In this document: piece after piece, positions 54,772-64,000 of the stretch | Layout: each line of letters starts with the position of its first letter | Numbering within the stretch: position 1 is the first letter of the stretch | NCBI GenBank assembly: GCA_029876055.1 | Contig: CM056876.1 | Coordinates: 620,001 to 684,000, forward strand | Length of the DNA: 64,000 nucleotides | Direction of reading: 5' to 3' | Source: Madurella fahalii | Lineage: Eukaryota; Ascomycota; Sordariomycetes; Sordariales | Notes under the pieces: generated by a model | Seen by the model: only the letters and a program-made list of their open reading frames with translations | What the model was told of the DNA's origin: nothing | The model's database searches: none | Program-made: the position numbers and the translations under genes

Positions 54772-55762
54772 AGTAACTATAGCTTACTATATATTTTAAT
54801 TAGAGATATTACTACTAGAGAGCTAAATATAAAGATCTAGATATTATTTATATCTAGTTCGTACTTATATAAAATATAGTCGTAAAACATAGTATCTGAA
54901 ACGTAGGTATCTATAACTTTAATAAAATTAGATTTTTAATAGGTATTGTATTATTATTCTTCCTATACCGCTTTACCCAAGATAGGGTGTACCGGATCTT
55001 CTACTACTAAATACATAGGAAAACTGTGCTGTAAAAGCTGGGTGAAAAAACCTATATCAACAAGTAATAGGAAAACAACGGTAGTAGACGCCGGTTAGTT
55101 GCAAAAGAAAGGAAGACCTTATACCAGGTTCTAAAGACATCTAGTTTTCGACTCAGATTCATTCACTATCTCATAATAAGTACTATAAGCTAGTATAGAA
55201 AAAAGTATTAGCAGATAAGATAATAGATAAGAGGATTATAGCATTGATAATAAATAGAAATATTTTTAGTATCTCTATTTTAGATACCAATTATCTATAG
55301 TAAGTGAGTAGCCTCTAGTATATTGCTCTCCTAGGCTGATAAGAGATATAGGTTACTAGAAGATACTAGAATACTAATAGCTAGAGAATTGAGAATATAA
55401 AAGAATAGGATTTACTAAAATATATAGCGGATAACCTTAAGGATGTTTTTATATAGGTTCTCAGCCTTTAGATTACTACTAAGGTCAATGATAAATGCTG
55501 TAATAAATAACCTAATAATAGTAATAAATAATAGATACGAAAAAGGATTTAGCTTTATTGTAAATAGTAAGAGTAAAGATATTAAGGAAGATAATAAATC
55601 TTAACAAGATACTAATCTAGATAACGATATTAACCTTTTATATCCTATTCTAATATCTGATAATAACTATTAAAGCCGAGATTTTAGTATAGATAGTAAT
55701 AGTAGACGTATAGGAAGATGGTTCACGATATCTTCGTACCGATGAGTGTAAGAGTACAAATG
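54772..55762. other. AT-rich decayed transposon sequence
   Basis: The first 200 bases probably continue the pogo-like gene cut at 51266. The remainder is AT-rich and stop-filled. From about 55700 it resembles the chromovirus LTR, which continues after the nested TRIM LTR to about 56077. Confidence 0.45.
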
Positions 55763-56077
55763 TGTCACGGGACCGGCTGAGGGCACAGCCCCGGGTACGT
55801 GATATAAGCAAGTGGTGCGCAGCGTTCAATCACGGAGTGATTGAACTGGCGGATCTTTTGGTTCATTGGCAGAGTGGTTTACTGCGCGCCCTCTTACAAA
55901 ATGGAAGTCTTCATAAACAGTCTCCTTCTCATTACGGAGACTGATCGTTGCGGATCGGGAACCTATCTGCCAGTACAGCTAGGGCACGAGGTCCTTATCA
56001 AGTATCATAACATCATCACAGATCATCGGCCGGTCATCTCTAAGCTCCATCAGAGGCTCTCATTACACAGAGAGCGG
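55700..56077 (-). repeat. Diverged chromovirus LTR relic
   Basis: Contains GTTCACGATATCTTCGTACCGA, ACGGAGACTGATCGTTGCGG and GAGGCTCTCATTACA, each matching the LTR at 21629-21878 with changes and in the same order. The left edge is not clear. Split by a TRIM LTR. Confidence 0.55.
55763..55898 (+). repeat. Solo LTR of the TRIM family
   Basis: 136 bp, same length and nearly the same sequence as the LTRs of 22547-23131, exact duplication AAATG at 55758-55762 and 55899-55903. Confidence 0.95.
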
Positions 56078-56339
56078 TGGGGTGTTGCTACGAAACTCTG
56101 ACAACCTATATAAAGTCGAATGTCAACCAACTTCTGCCCAACATTCCCCTTCATGGATTATAGATCCTCTCAGGGTTACCGCTAACGTTATAGCTCTGCG
56201 TTACAGGGCGTTAAGGCGCTTTACAACGTTGTCGATGGACTATAGGTGCTCTACATTCCGTTTCAAAGAGCAAGGGCATTCTCTCCCAACCTAAACAACG
56301 TTAGGCACATACTAGAACATTGTACGAGAACTGAATAGC

Positions 56340-56525
56340 ATTACGGATATCACAACCCTAGGAGATCTCGTCTACATTCACTATTCCGGCCATGGGATCC
56401 GTTGGGATGCCACTCCGCCCGACCCCGATGGCGACAGCATGATGGGTATGGCCCTGGTGATGACGGATGTTCTCCAAGGAGGACCATTTCCTACAAAGAC
56501 ATTATGTTGGAAATGCTATCCCTGA
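56340..56525 (+). pseudogene. Caspase-like (C14) domain fragment
   Basis: The frame reads GDLVYIHYSGHGIRWD, the strand and catalytic His (SGHG) of metacaspase/caspase domains, followed by GMALVMTDVLQGG. Upstream and downstream parts are missing; the reading ends TGA at 56523-56525. In fungi such domains occur in metacaspases and in NLR-like proteins with WD40 or TPR repeats. It faces the WD40 tail on the other strand, so they are not one gene in the present order. Confidence 0.65.
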
Positions 56526-56542
56526 CACGAGATTTAAAGATA

Positions 56543-57577
56543 CTACCAAGCCACTATGTTGACCGAATCATTGTGGCCCATGAGCGTCGATTTGCACCCG
56601 CCCGTTGTTAGATCCCAGATCCTGACTGTACCATCGGCCGAGCCCGACGCGAGCCGGGTCGCATCATGCGACCAGGCCACCGAGTTGACCGGCGACCAGG
56701 CCACTGAGCTGGCCCGCGACCAGGCTACGAAGCGGACCCAAACCCTATGGCCCGGGAGCGTCGATATGCATGTGCCTATCGCTGCATCCCAGATCTTAAT
56801 TGTTTTATCCGCCGAGCCCGACGCGAGCCGGGTGGCATTGTGCGACCAGGCTACTGAGCAGACAAAATCTTTGTGTCCCGTGAGCGTCGATATGCGCGCG
56901 CCTGTCGCCGGATCCCAGATGGTGACTGTATTATCGACCGAGCCCGACGCGAGCCGGGTTGCATCGTGTGACCAGGCCACTGACAAGACTATATCGTTAT
57001 AGGCGAGCGTCAATAGGCACGCGCCCGTCACCGGATTCCAGATCTTGACTGTACCATCCTCCGAGCACGACGCGAGCCGGGTCGCATCGTGCGGCCAGGC
57101 CACTGACAGAACCATACCGTTATGGCCTATGAGCGTCGATACGCACACGCCCGTCGCCGGATCCCAGATCTTGACCGTTTTATCCTTGGAGCACGATGCG
57201 ATCTGGGTTGCATCGTACGACCAGGCTACTGAGAAGACCCATGCTGTATGGCCCGTGAGCGTCGATATACACGCGCCCGTCGCCGGATCCCAGATCTTTA
57301 CTGTATGATCCTCCGAGCCCGACACGAGCCGGGTCGCATCGTGCGACCAGGCCACTGACAAGACCATACCGTAATGGCCCGTGAGCGTCGATACGCATCC
57401 GCCCGTCGCCGGATCCCAGATCTTTACTGTATGATCCTCCGAGCCCGACGCGATGAACCGTGAACCCTTCATTCCTCCCATGAGCCTGGGTTTCTCGGCA
57501 TGGACAGCTATTAGGTTATTGCTGCTGTCAAAGATCGCCTCTGGAGTAGAAACAAGCCCGTGAGGCGGTGGTTTCAT
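56543..57577 (-). CDS. WD40-repeat tail of an NLR-like (HET-E/NWD type) protein, partial
   Basis: About 344 residues with seven to eight WD40 blades of 42 residues, each close to the pattern GHxxxVxSVAWSHDATRLASGSxDxTVKIWDPATGxCxSTLTGH. Blades are unusually alike, which is typical of the fast-evolving repeat region of fungal NLR proteins such as HET-E. The last blade breaks off at VNIVAW followed by TAG. The ATG at 57577 is only the first available Met; just upstream CTAAC and CTTCAG (about 57598-57613) look like the end of an intron, so an N-terminal exon may be missing or distant. No NACHT domain is visible in the window. It lies 274 bp after the kinase gene in the same direction and may once have been its tail. 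Confidence 0.65.
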   Translation of the reverse strand: MKPPPHGLVSTPEAIFDSSNNLIAVHAEKPRLMGGMKGSRFIASGSEDHTVKIWDPATGGCVSTLTGHYGMVLSVAWSHDATRLVSGSEDHTVKIWDPATGACISTLTGHTAWVFSVAWSYDATQIASCSKDKTVKIWDPATGVCVSTLIGHNGMVLSVAWPHDATRLASCSEDGTVKIWNPVTGACLLTLAYNDIVLSVAWSHDATRLASGSVDNTVTIWDPATGARISTLTGHKDFVCSVAWSHNATRLASGSADKTIKIWDAAIGTCISTLPGHRVWVRFVAWSRASSVAWSPVNSVAWSHDATRLASGSADGTVRIWDLTTGGCKSTLMGHNDSVNIVAW

Positions 57578-57910
57578 TGAAATATGTGATTGCCTACTGA
57601 AGAAGTTAGAAGAGGGAAACGCTTTCCATTTTAACAATATTAATAATTATCATAGACAGGATGTAAAAGTTAAGGTGCAGAAAGATGAAGTTGGGGGGTT
57701 ACTCTTGATTGGACCTAAAATGCTCTGCGCTTCCCGTGGCGGTAATATCTTTGCCCGGCTGTGGCACCGCTCTCAAAGGCGACACAGTATTCGCAGGGTG
57801 ACGAATGCTATCTCTGCCGAGAGCTAACCTGGTTCCGTTCGATTGGCCGGTCGCCGCCGACGATTCTGTTACCCCCCTATTCGAATCTTGTCCGGGGGAT
57901 AGAATGGAAG

Positions 57911-59234
57911 CTATTGATGACCCTGTAGCCCAGGAATCAGGGCTCCCGATAGGGAGGAGGCTTGGGATGTTGATATTAGATCTGATGACACGTGCGGAAA
58001 GTTAGCCTGACAACAAGAAAGCAAGGCGGGAAGAGGAGGGGGAGACGAAGAAAGGATCAGAAACGTCGCATACGCTGGTGTGGACGTCCTTGATCGATCG
58101 GCGTTCGCTCCAGATGACTTGCAGGGCTGGATCCACGCATGTTCCAGGGCGTCGTCCGAGGTCAAGCGATGTTCGGGCGTCGGCTTCATCAGAGAGCGGA
58201 CGAAAGACTCAACGTCGCCGCTAACGCTCCGCTTGGCCAGATCCTGGAATTGTAATGAGTCGGGCCACATCATGTAGCGGGACAGGGTGGATATAGAGGG
58301 GAAGGCGGCCCTCGCGGTCAGCATGCGATGCACCATCTCGCCCAGAGACCACATGTCACTAGCTCGGTTGTCAACCTGAATCACACTTCCGGGCTCGTGG
58401 TAGATGAGCTCGGGCGCCATGTACTGTGGGGTGCCCTTGACCGTCGATGGCATCTCCGTTAATCCTTCGATGCGCTTGCTAATGCCAAAGTCGCTGAGTT
58501 TAACCCACCAGTCTCCCTGGGGCGGTTTCACCTTGATCAACACGTTCTGCGGTATATATTAGTTGGTCTGCAAAGAGATTCTGGGAGAGACGGGAGCACC
58601 TACCCCTGGTTTGATGTCACGGTGGGCAAAGCCCTCCTGGTGCATATAGTGCAGCCCTTCGAGCACTTGGTAAATCACTGGACGGACATCCGCCTCGGTC
58701 ATTGGCCCAGTTTTGGACATGTGTTGCTGGAGGTCGCCAAGGGGGAAGTATTCCATGGCGATAAATAAATGGTCGTCGGTATCGTACCATCCTAGGAGCT
58801 TGACGAAACACTTGGAGTACTGTTGTGGCGGCGAGGTCTCAGTGTCTTTCTTACCCAACCATACATACGATGCTCTGTACCGGACATTTACTTACTCGTC
58901 TGTGGGAGAACTTGGCAAAGGTCTCGAGTTCGGACAAGTAGTTGAACTGCTTGGCTCGCGAAATAGACCAAGAAATCTTCTTGACGGCGCGCAACTCGTG
59001 GGTAAGCTTCCCTTTGACGCAGCGCTGGAGCAAGACCTCGCCGAAGCCACCGCGAGCCAACAGCTCAATTTCTTCCCAGTACTCAGAGCGCTGGTTGGAC
59101 CGCCTGTGCATCTCCTCATCCGAGTCGTCGAAATGATGTATCGTGAACTTGTCATCAAAGCTCGTCTCCAGCTTGTTATCCCTGACGAGGTCCGGGATGT
59201 AGGGCATGGCGGCGGGGCGGCCCGGTTGTGTCAT
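57911..59234 (-). CDS. Serine/threonine protein kinase, three exons
   Basis: Exons 59234-58896, 58849-58604 and 58546-57911 give 406 residues. Introns: 46 nt (GTAAGT to TAAG) and 57 nt (GTAGGT, CTAAT, GCAG), both phase 0. All kinase marks are present: Gly loop ARGGFGEV, Lys in RAVKKI, hinge IAMEYFPLGDL, catalytic HRDIKPGN, DFG in KLSDFGISKR, APE in MAPEL, DMWSLGEMVHRML, and the final Arg in PEHRLTSDDALEHAWI. The N-terminus (MTQPGRPAAMPYIPDLV) precedes a short extension of about 50 residues; there is no signal or membrane helix. The C-terminal 70 residues are low-complexity and may be wrong: an alternative donor (GTATGC after TSTPA) with an acceptor TTGTCAG would shorten it. The fold suggests an active enzyme of the fungal kinase set often linked with NLR-like genes; target unknown. 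Confidence 0.85.
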
Positions 59235-59457
59235 AATTACCAAGGTGGGGGGGACCAGGAATGGTGCCGAGAGACATGAAGAGAGGAACTAGAAGCAAGG
59301 ATCGCATTCGGCGCCCAATGCGGGATTGCTATGGGACCTGGCTTAGATGCCTGCTGGCTGGAAGATTTACGTTAGAAGTTGTCTTGCAACCCCCGATTGT
59401 GGAGTTGTACTTCCCCAAGACCACACTTTGCTCAGCCCGCAACGTGGTTGAAAATTA

Positions 59458-61061
59458 CAGAAGTCCCTACCAAAAGTCTTCGCTCACCGCCTTCCAATTT
59501 TCTGCCCAGCAGAATTACCCCTCTTTTTTGCCCCATCTTTTTAGGCTCCCTCCTTTTACCCCCTCTTTTTCCTTCCCTGATTCCCATCTATCCAACTACC
59601 TATCTTTTACTATGGTTCATCACGATATTGCTACACGCGCGCAAGCGCTTACTCTTAAGCTAGTTTTACAGCTTGACAACAAACAGATTGAAGCTATTAC
59701 TGGCTTGAAGCCCCGTACTGTCGCTAGTATTGTTGAAAAAGCCCTCGAACGTGGTTTCGATCCAGAGGCCTCCCCCCCGTTATCCTCGACAAACACGTCT
59801 GCGATGCTCCACGTTCCGGCCGTCCTTCTAAGCAAGATGATCACAAGGATGAGATTCTAGAGAAGGTCCGTAAGAACCGCTATGGCCGTGAGATGACTTG
59901 CGCCTATATTGCGGACCAACTGAATAATGTTATCTCCGCGATGACAGTCTGGCGCATCTTACGCGCTGCTGGAATGAAGAAGACTAAGCCAACCCGTAAA
60001 CCCGGCTTGACAGAGAAGATGAGGCGAGAGCGTTTCCAGTTCTGTCTTCTCCACCAAGACTGGACTCTCGAAGATTGGAAGCGGGTTATCTGGTCTGACG
60101 AGACGTCTGTTATCCTCAATCATCGCCGTGGTAGTTACCGCGTTTGGAGGACATCTAAAGAGAAATTCGTCAAGTCAGTAATGCGGGAGCGATGGAAAGG
60201 ATTTGCCGAGTTCCAGTTTTAGGGATGTTTCATATACGATTCGAAAGGGCCGTACCACATCTGGCATCCAGAGACTGCACAAGAGAAGAACGCAGCTAAA
60301 GAAGATCTTGAGAAGATAAATGCTCAACTCGAACCTATTCTACGAGAGGAGTGGGAGTTGGAGACTAAGATGAGGCGCTTGAAACTTCGAAACCTTGGTG
60401 GTAAACCTCCACAATGGAAGTGGGATGCTAAGCACGGCAAGCTAACACGGAGGGAAGGCTCTGGGGTAGATTGGTACCGCTACCAGAAGGAGATCTTAAT
60501 GGACAAGCTTATCCCATACGCCAAAGAGTGTAGCCACGACGCAATTGTCCAAGAAGATCTTGCTCCTTCGCATGCACACAAGGCCCAAGGAGCTATCTAC
60601 CAAGCTGCAGGTATAGCTCGACTCCTGTGGTGCCCCAACTCCCCGGACCTCAATATGATTGAGCCATGCTGGCCACATCTGAAGCGTCAAACTACAAAGA
60701 AGGGAGCTCCGAAGAGCAAAACGGAAGCCGAAAGAGTGTGGAAGAGGGCGTGGGCCGATTTGGAACAGGCGAAAATACAAGCTTGGATTGAGAGGATCCT
60801 TTTCCATATACAGGAGGTTATTCGGCTAGAAGGGGGAAATGAATATAAAGAAGGAAGGCCAAACAACCGCCGAGAAGATGTAGTTTCAGGGCCTGGACCC
60901 AGTACTGAATAACCTTACGATTGCTAGACGTGGCTTCCATTTACTGTATATAGATGTCAAATCACAGAGCAGTTCAATTACAGTGGCTTACAGGGTATGG
61001 CTAATTTAATGTGTTCTTGGCACTGAAGGCGGTGAGCGAAGACTTTTGGTAGGGACTTCTG
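59458..61061 (+). mobile_element. Tc1/mariner transposon
   Basis: 1604 bp, TA at 59456-59457 and 61062-61063. Inverted ends CAGAAGTCCCTACCAAAAGT, continuing for about 37 bp with TCTTCGCTCACCGCCTTC. One transposase gene on the plus strand with two lesions. Confidence 0.93.
59611..60912 (+). pseudogene. Tc1-like DD34E transposase with one frameshift and one stop
   Basis: Starts MVHHDIATRAQALTLKL with a helix-turn-helix (LDNKQIEAITGLKPRTVASI). At a C run (59770-59776) the frame shifts, then RSGRPSKQDDHKDEIL and the second helix-turn-helix follow. Catalytic residues: WSDET (first Asp), VQEDLAPSH (second Asp) and NSPDLNMIEPCW (Glu), with 34 residues between the last two: DD34E. A TAG at 60220-60222 stands between FQF and GCFIYD where Trp is expected. 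After that the frame is open to the stop at 60910. About 430 residues when intact. It is the least decayed DNA transposon in the window. Confidence 0.88.
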
Positions 61062-61063
61062 TA

Positions 61064-61447
61064 CCCTGTACGGATGTACCACCGGGGCATCAATCACGTG
61101 ACTTGGGACGTGACTTACCGGCTTCAAGCGGCTCCGTACCACCAAATCTCTTACGAACGTTTGCCCGCGCCGCAGTGAGACAGATGGCTAACAAGCGCCA
61201 GAGGATAGCATTTACCAATGACCGCTGGAGGCTTGAGCAGAGGCAACAATATAGGATGTACCTGCCGGCGAAGCCTTGTTGAGGGACAGACAACTGCAGT
61301 ACAAGTAGTAATGTATTGGGTGGTGGGTGCAGTCAGAGTACCAGCCGAACTAAAGAACTGCAGGTGGGCATGCGCAGTGGCCACCTGCACTTGGTTACAC
61401 GTGCCTAGGTGCCGACAAAGCTTTCCCCACTCTAGAGACGTGGGTAT
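61064..61447. other. Gene-free stretch
   Basis: Ordinary composition, no supported gene, ends at the Copia B LTR. Confidence 0.5.
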
Positions 61448-61719
61448 TGTCAAAAGGGTCAGGAAGCTGGATCCTGGATCTGCAAAACACGAACCCGGAT
61501 CAGTGTGATCCGGATTAGTGTGACTCGGATAAGTGTGATCCGATCTCTCGGAGACCCGTCAACCCGGGTCTCCGTGGTCCAGGAAGTTGGGAATAAGAAG
61601 GAAGTTCACCTCCGTTAGACAAAGAGGAAAACAAGATATCCTCAATTTCTATCCTCAATTTTACATCTGAATTTCCATTCTAAAAACTCCGAACGTTCAG
61701 AGGTGCTGTGCATCCGACA
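61448..61719 (+). repeat. LTR, Copia family B
   Basis: 272 bp, same ends as 12370-12606 with an extra 35 bp near the right end. The flanks GGTAT and ACTAG differ, so one side is rearranged: the right flank is chromovirus gag. Confidence 0.85.
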
Positions 61720-62348
61720 ACTAGAACCTGCTGAAGGAGAACGATATCGCCTGCATTTCGGTGAGGATTCGCCTAGTAAGATGCCTAGCTTCCGAAGCAA
61801 ACCCTCTTCTTATTCTCGCAGTTGTTTCAGCGCTTCCAGTTGCTATATCCGAAGACGGGTTAATTCCAATAGGTTATCATAGTAAGGAGCTTGACGCGGA
61901 ACCCGGGAGTCCAAAAGGGGATGCAAAGATATACGAGGTTCAAATCCTAGTGATTCCGACCAATAAAGGCGTATAGGATTTATGGGTAATTGGGGGGTAT
62001 TTTCCTCTAGACTCGACTCTACTTCCAGCTCACGGGAGGTACTCATTGTAGATACCATCTCGGCTAACGGTAGAACAGAAGGATCAGAATTGTAAAGGGG
62101 GTTGTTCTGGGAACACGTTGAGGGAGATGGACTACAATGTCTCAGTACTGAAAAGGGTTCGATCAGTGGGCGATAGCTTCACAAACAGCCTCCTATTGTC
62201 ATTGACTATACAGAGACTGATCCTTATGGATCAGAAGTGCTCCGCGTGAGAGAGTTCCCTTACGGGGTTCTTATCTATCCTGTATCGTGACATCATCCAG
62301 CATCATTCGGCGGGTCCTCCTGACCTTCGTCTGGAGACTCTCGTTATA
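61720..62348 (-). mobile_element. Third chromovirus copy: 5' LTR and gag fragment
   Basis: LTR 62091-62348 (minus), then gag to 61720, matching 21258-21600 closely. Cut at 61719 by the Copia B LTR. The left end of the pogo copy 4 is lost at the junction 62348/62349. Confidence 0.85.
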
Positions 62349-63896
62349 GATAGCTAAGGTAATACCGTATCTAGGCTTGAGGCTGGTAGAGTTGGAGTTC
62401 GGAGCCGTATATCCATCTTGGAAATCACTCTTTCTGAGTCGTACGGTATAAGACCAGCTCCAGCAAAGGTGCCTTAGATATTCTTATTGGTAAAAGAAGT
62501 AAAAAATATCTCTTTGAATACATAAAGGAATTCCAACTTGGTAATATATATAATATATATATATATAAGTTCCTCGATTTATTGGCCGTAAGCCCTCTTC
62601 AATAACCTAAAACAACTAATATCTAATGGTTAGACGAGGTACAAGGAGTGTAGAGGCATACAAAGCATAATAATACTATGTTTCTAGTAGTAGGTTTCGA
62701 ATTGGTTAGAGTAGTGGCTATCATAGCCATCGAGGACTAAGAGCCGGTATTTGCTTTTCGTAGAGAATATTGTATAAAGATCGAAATACCGAATCTAATC
62801 TAGGCCTTTTTTATTAGTAGTCTAACCATTATTGGTTATACTAATATACCAGGTAACTGGAAGACTACACTCTCGATACTAGCTCTCCTAGTAATATTTC
62901 CCTTTTAAAAGAATGAATAGTAGAATAGCCTAGCCTTAGGCATTCGCTCCTTAGATAACTGTAGCCTACTCACGATTACTAGGCTAGACCTTTTTAGCCT
63001 TACTAAAGCTATCAAAGGTAGTAACTACTATACCAGTAGTAATCATACCCATCATAAACTCAGTCTCGTCAAAGATATACATATCCTCGTTAAGGATACC
63101 GTATTTAGCTTTAGTATTATATACAAGTACAAACCACTCGTGAATAACCTTTAGATCTTCACATTTAGCCCTTTGGTAGTCGTATTTACACATAAAACAC
63201 ATCCGGAGTTCTAGTTAGCATTTAACAAAGTTGTAAGCCCAGCGTTTGCCGATGGGGGGGGCATCGCGTTCGCATAGTAGTCAGTTAGCCATATCTTCCA
63301 CAAAACAAAGCTGAGGAGGAAATGCACGTATATAGAGCTCACTTATATACTGAACAATCGTACTCTCCTCTAGATCCGTAAGTTTACGTGAGTTAGCTGG
63401 TATATCTGTTAAAAGGATCATGTGTCAAAGGATCAAGATCACAGGATCTAGTGTAAGAGCTAAACCTATGTACTCTATTGAGCTAAGGAAGATTAGCAGC
63501 TAACTGCACCATTGTACGGACGTTATCTTATACGTGTATCTCGTTTATAAAAGGAGCAAACTCTCTAGCAAAAATAGACAATCAAGACAATAAAATCAAG
63601 ACACACAAAAAAACCCTCAACTGTCATTTCCCAAGATTCAGAGGTGCCGTGTTTTTGACAATATCGCGTCGTAAAGGCCGACTAACGCGTCGATAGCGAA
63701 GTGTTGTTTCTGGAACGTTGTAAATATTGGCTGTGGAAAGAACATTGGGTTTTTTGCTATTTTCGATCGATTTGAGAGCCAAGAGTATCCTAGCTTCTTT
63801 TGAGCAGGTAGTCATAGCTTGTTGTGGTAGAATTGAGGATTGAAGGCGGAGAGTTCGCGTTGCGGAGAAAATTCGCCGCTCGCTTATCAAATACGT
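62349..63896 (-). mobile_element. pogo/Fot1-like transposon, copy 4, left end lost
   Basis: Right end CGCTCGCTTATCAAATACGT with TA at 63897-63898. Closest to copy 2 and uninterrupted at the three LTR sites of that copy, but it has its own LTR at 63407-63660. Transposase pieces on the minus strand: first-Asp block DMYIFDETEFMMGMITTGIVVTT (about 63020-63090) and the N-terminal helix-turn-helix (63670-63815). Confidence 0.88.
63407..63660 (+). repeat. Solo LTR, Copia family A
   Basis: 254 bp starting TGTTAAAAGGATCATG and ending GTTTTTGACA, exact duplication ATATC at 63402-63406 and 63661-63665. Copy 2 is empty at this point (about 26233). Confidence 0.93.
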
Positions 63897-64000
63897 TACT
63901 AAATTTAGCTATATCAAAGTAGCTAAAATATATTGCATTGAACTAACTAATCTAACTATATCAAATAAATTGAATTTAACTAACTGAACTAACTCTAGAT
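63897..64000. other. AT-rich window end
   Basis: AT-rich sequence with several CTAACTxAAC-like motifs; nothing recognisable. Confidence 0.4.

Noticed and set aside
55805..55898. tRNA-like stretch in the TRIM LTR (GGTTCATTGGCAGAGTGG and GTTCAATC)
   Set aside because: The boxes are in the wrong order for a tRNA and no cloverleaf can be folded; the GTTCAATC part is the self-priming hairpin.
56556..57308. Long plus-strand frames over the WD40 region
   Set aside because: They are repeated shadows of the WD40 blades and lack any domain.

Overview
The window is nuclear DNA of a filamentous ascomycete (Pezizomycotina, probably Sordariomycetes; I cannot name the species). The evidence is short GT..AG introns of about 50-105 nt with CTAAC-type branch points, fungal-only families (cutinase, DUF7580, DUF3176, DUF829/PaxU-like, fungal 7-TM rhodopsin-like), and repeats decayed in the manner of repeat-induced point mutation (RIP: TGG to TAG, TG to TA, CA to TA).

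Gene-bearing islands: a RIP-damaged pogo/Fot1-like transposon (86-1948); an acyltransferase (2679-4430); a ruined DUF3176 membrane-protein gene (about 5059-6150); a DUF829/PaxU-like hydrolase (6669-7571); a secreted FAD oxidase (8572-10282, minus); an unrecognised two-exon gene (29044-29995, minus); a WBP4-like U1-type zinc-finger protein (31239-32159); a cutinase (33152-33885, minus); a frameshifted alpha/beta hydrolase (35851-36797); a SAM methyltransferase (38040-38897); a head-to-head pair of a DUF7580 protein (40205-42094, minus) and a C2H2 protein with a premature stop (42375-44374); a five-exon 7-TM protein (48075-49390); and a cluster of a caspase-like fragment, a WD40 tail and a protein kinase (56340-59234).

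Repeat islands (11.4-28 kb, 44.7-47 kb, 50.3-56.1 kb, 59.5-64 kb) are stacks of nested elements. The largest is a Copia relic (11405-21982) invaded by a complete 7.3-kb Ty3/Gypsy chromovirus (14553-21878, exact GCTGA duplication), by solo LTRs of two Copia families and by a TGTTACG-type LTR. A second chromovirus copy carries a 585-bp TRIM element (22547-23131, GCTAG duplication). A foldback element with 20-bp repeats encloses a second pogo element that itself holds three solo LTRs. A hAT-like element (51275-54763, 8-bp duplication) contains a pol-less LTR element (51450-54373) filled with tandem repeats. A Tc1/mariner element lies at 59458-61061.

Two observations stand out. The 1.7-kb 3' region of the chromovirus holds a promoter-like stretch and an intact, intron-containing antisense reading frame (148 aa), although the pol gene beside it is full of stops. 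The chromovirus, the TRIM and the pol-less LTR element each have a primer-binding site complementary to a stretch in their own LTR downstream of a TATA-like box, which is the signature of Tf1/sushi-type self-priming. The TRIM also shares the chromovirus polypurine tract and the ATT spacer before the PBS, which points to it being mobilised by that family.

Exon joins were derived by eye from splice signals and frame continuity; no database search was made, so family names rest on recognised motifs.
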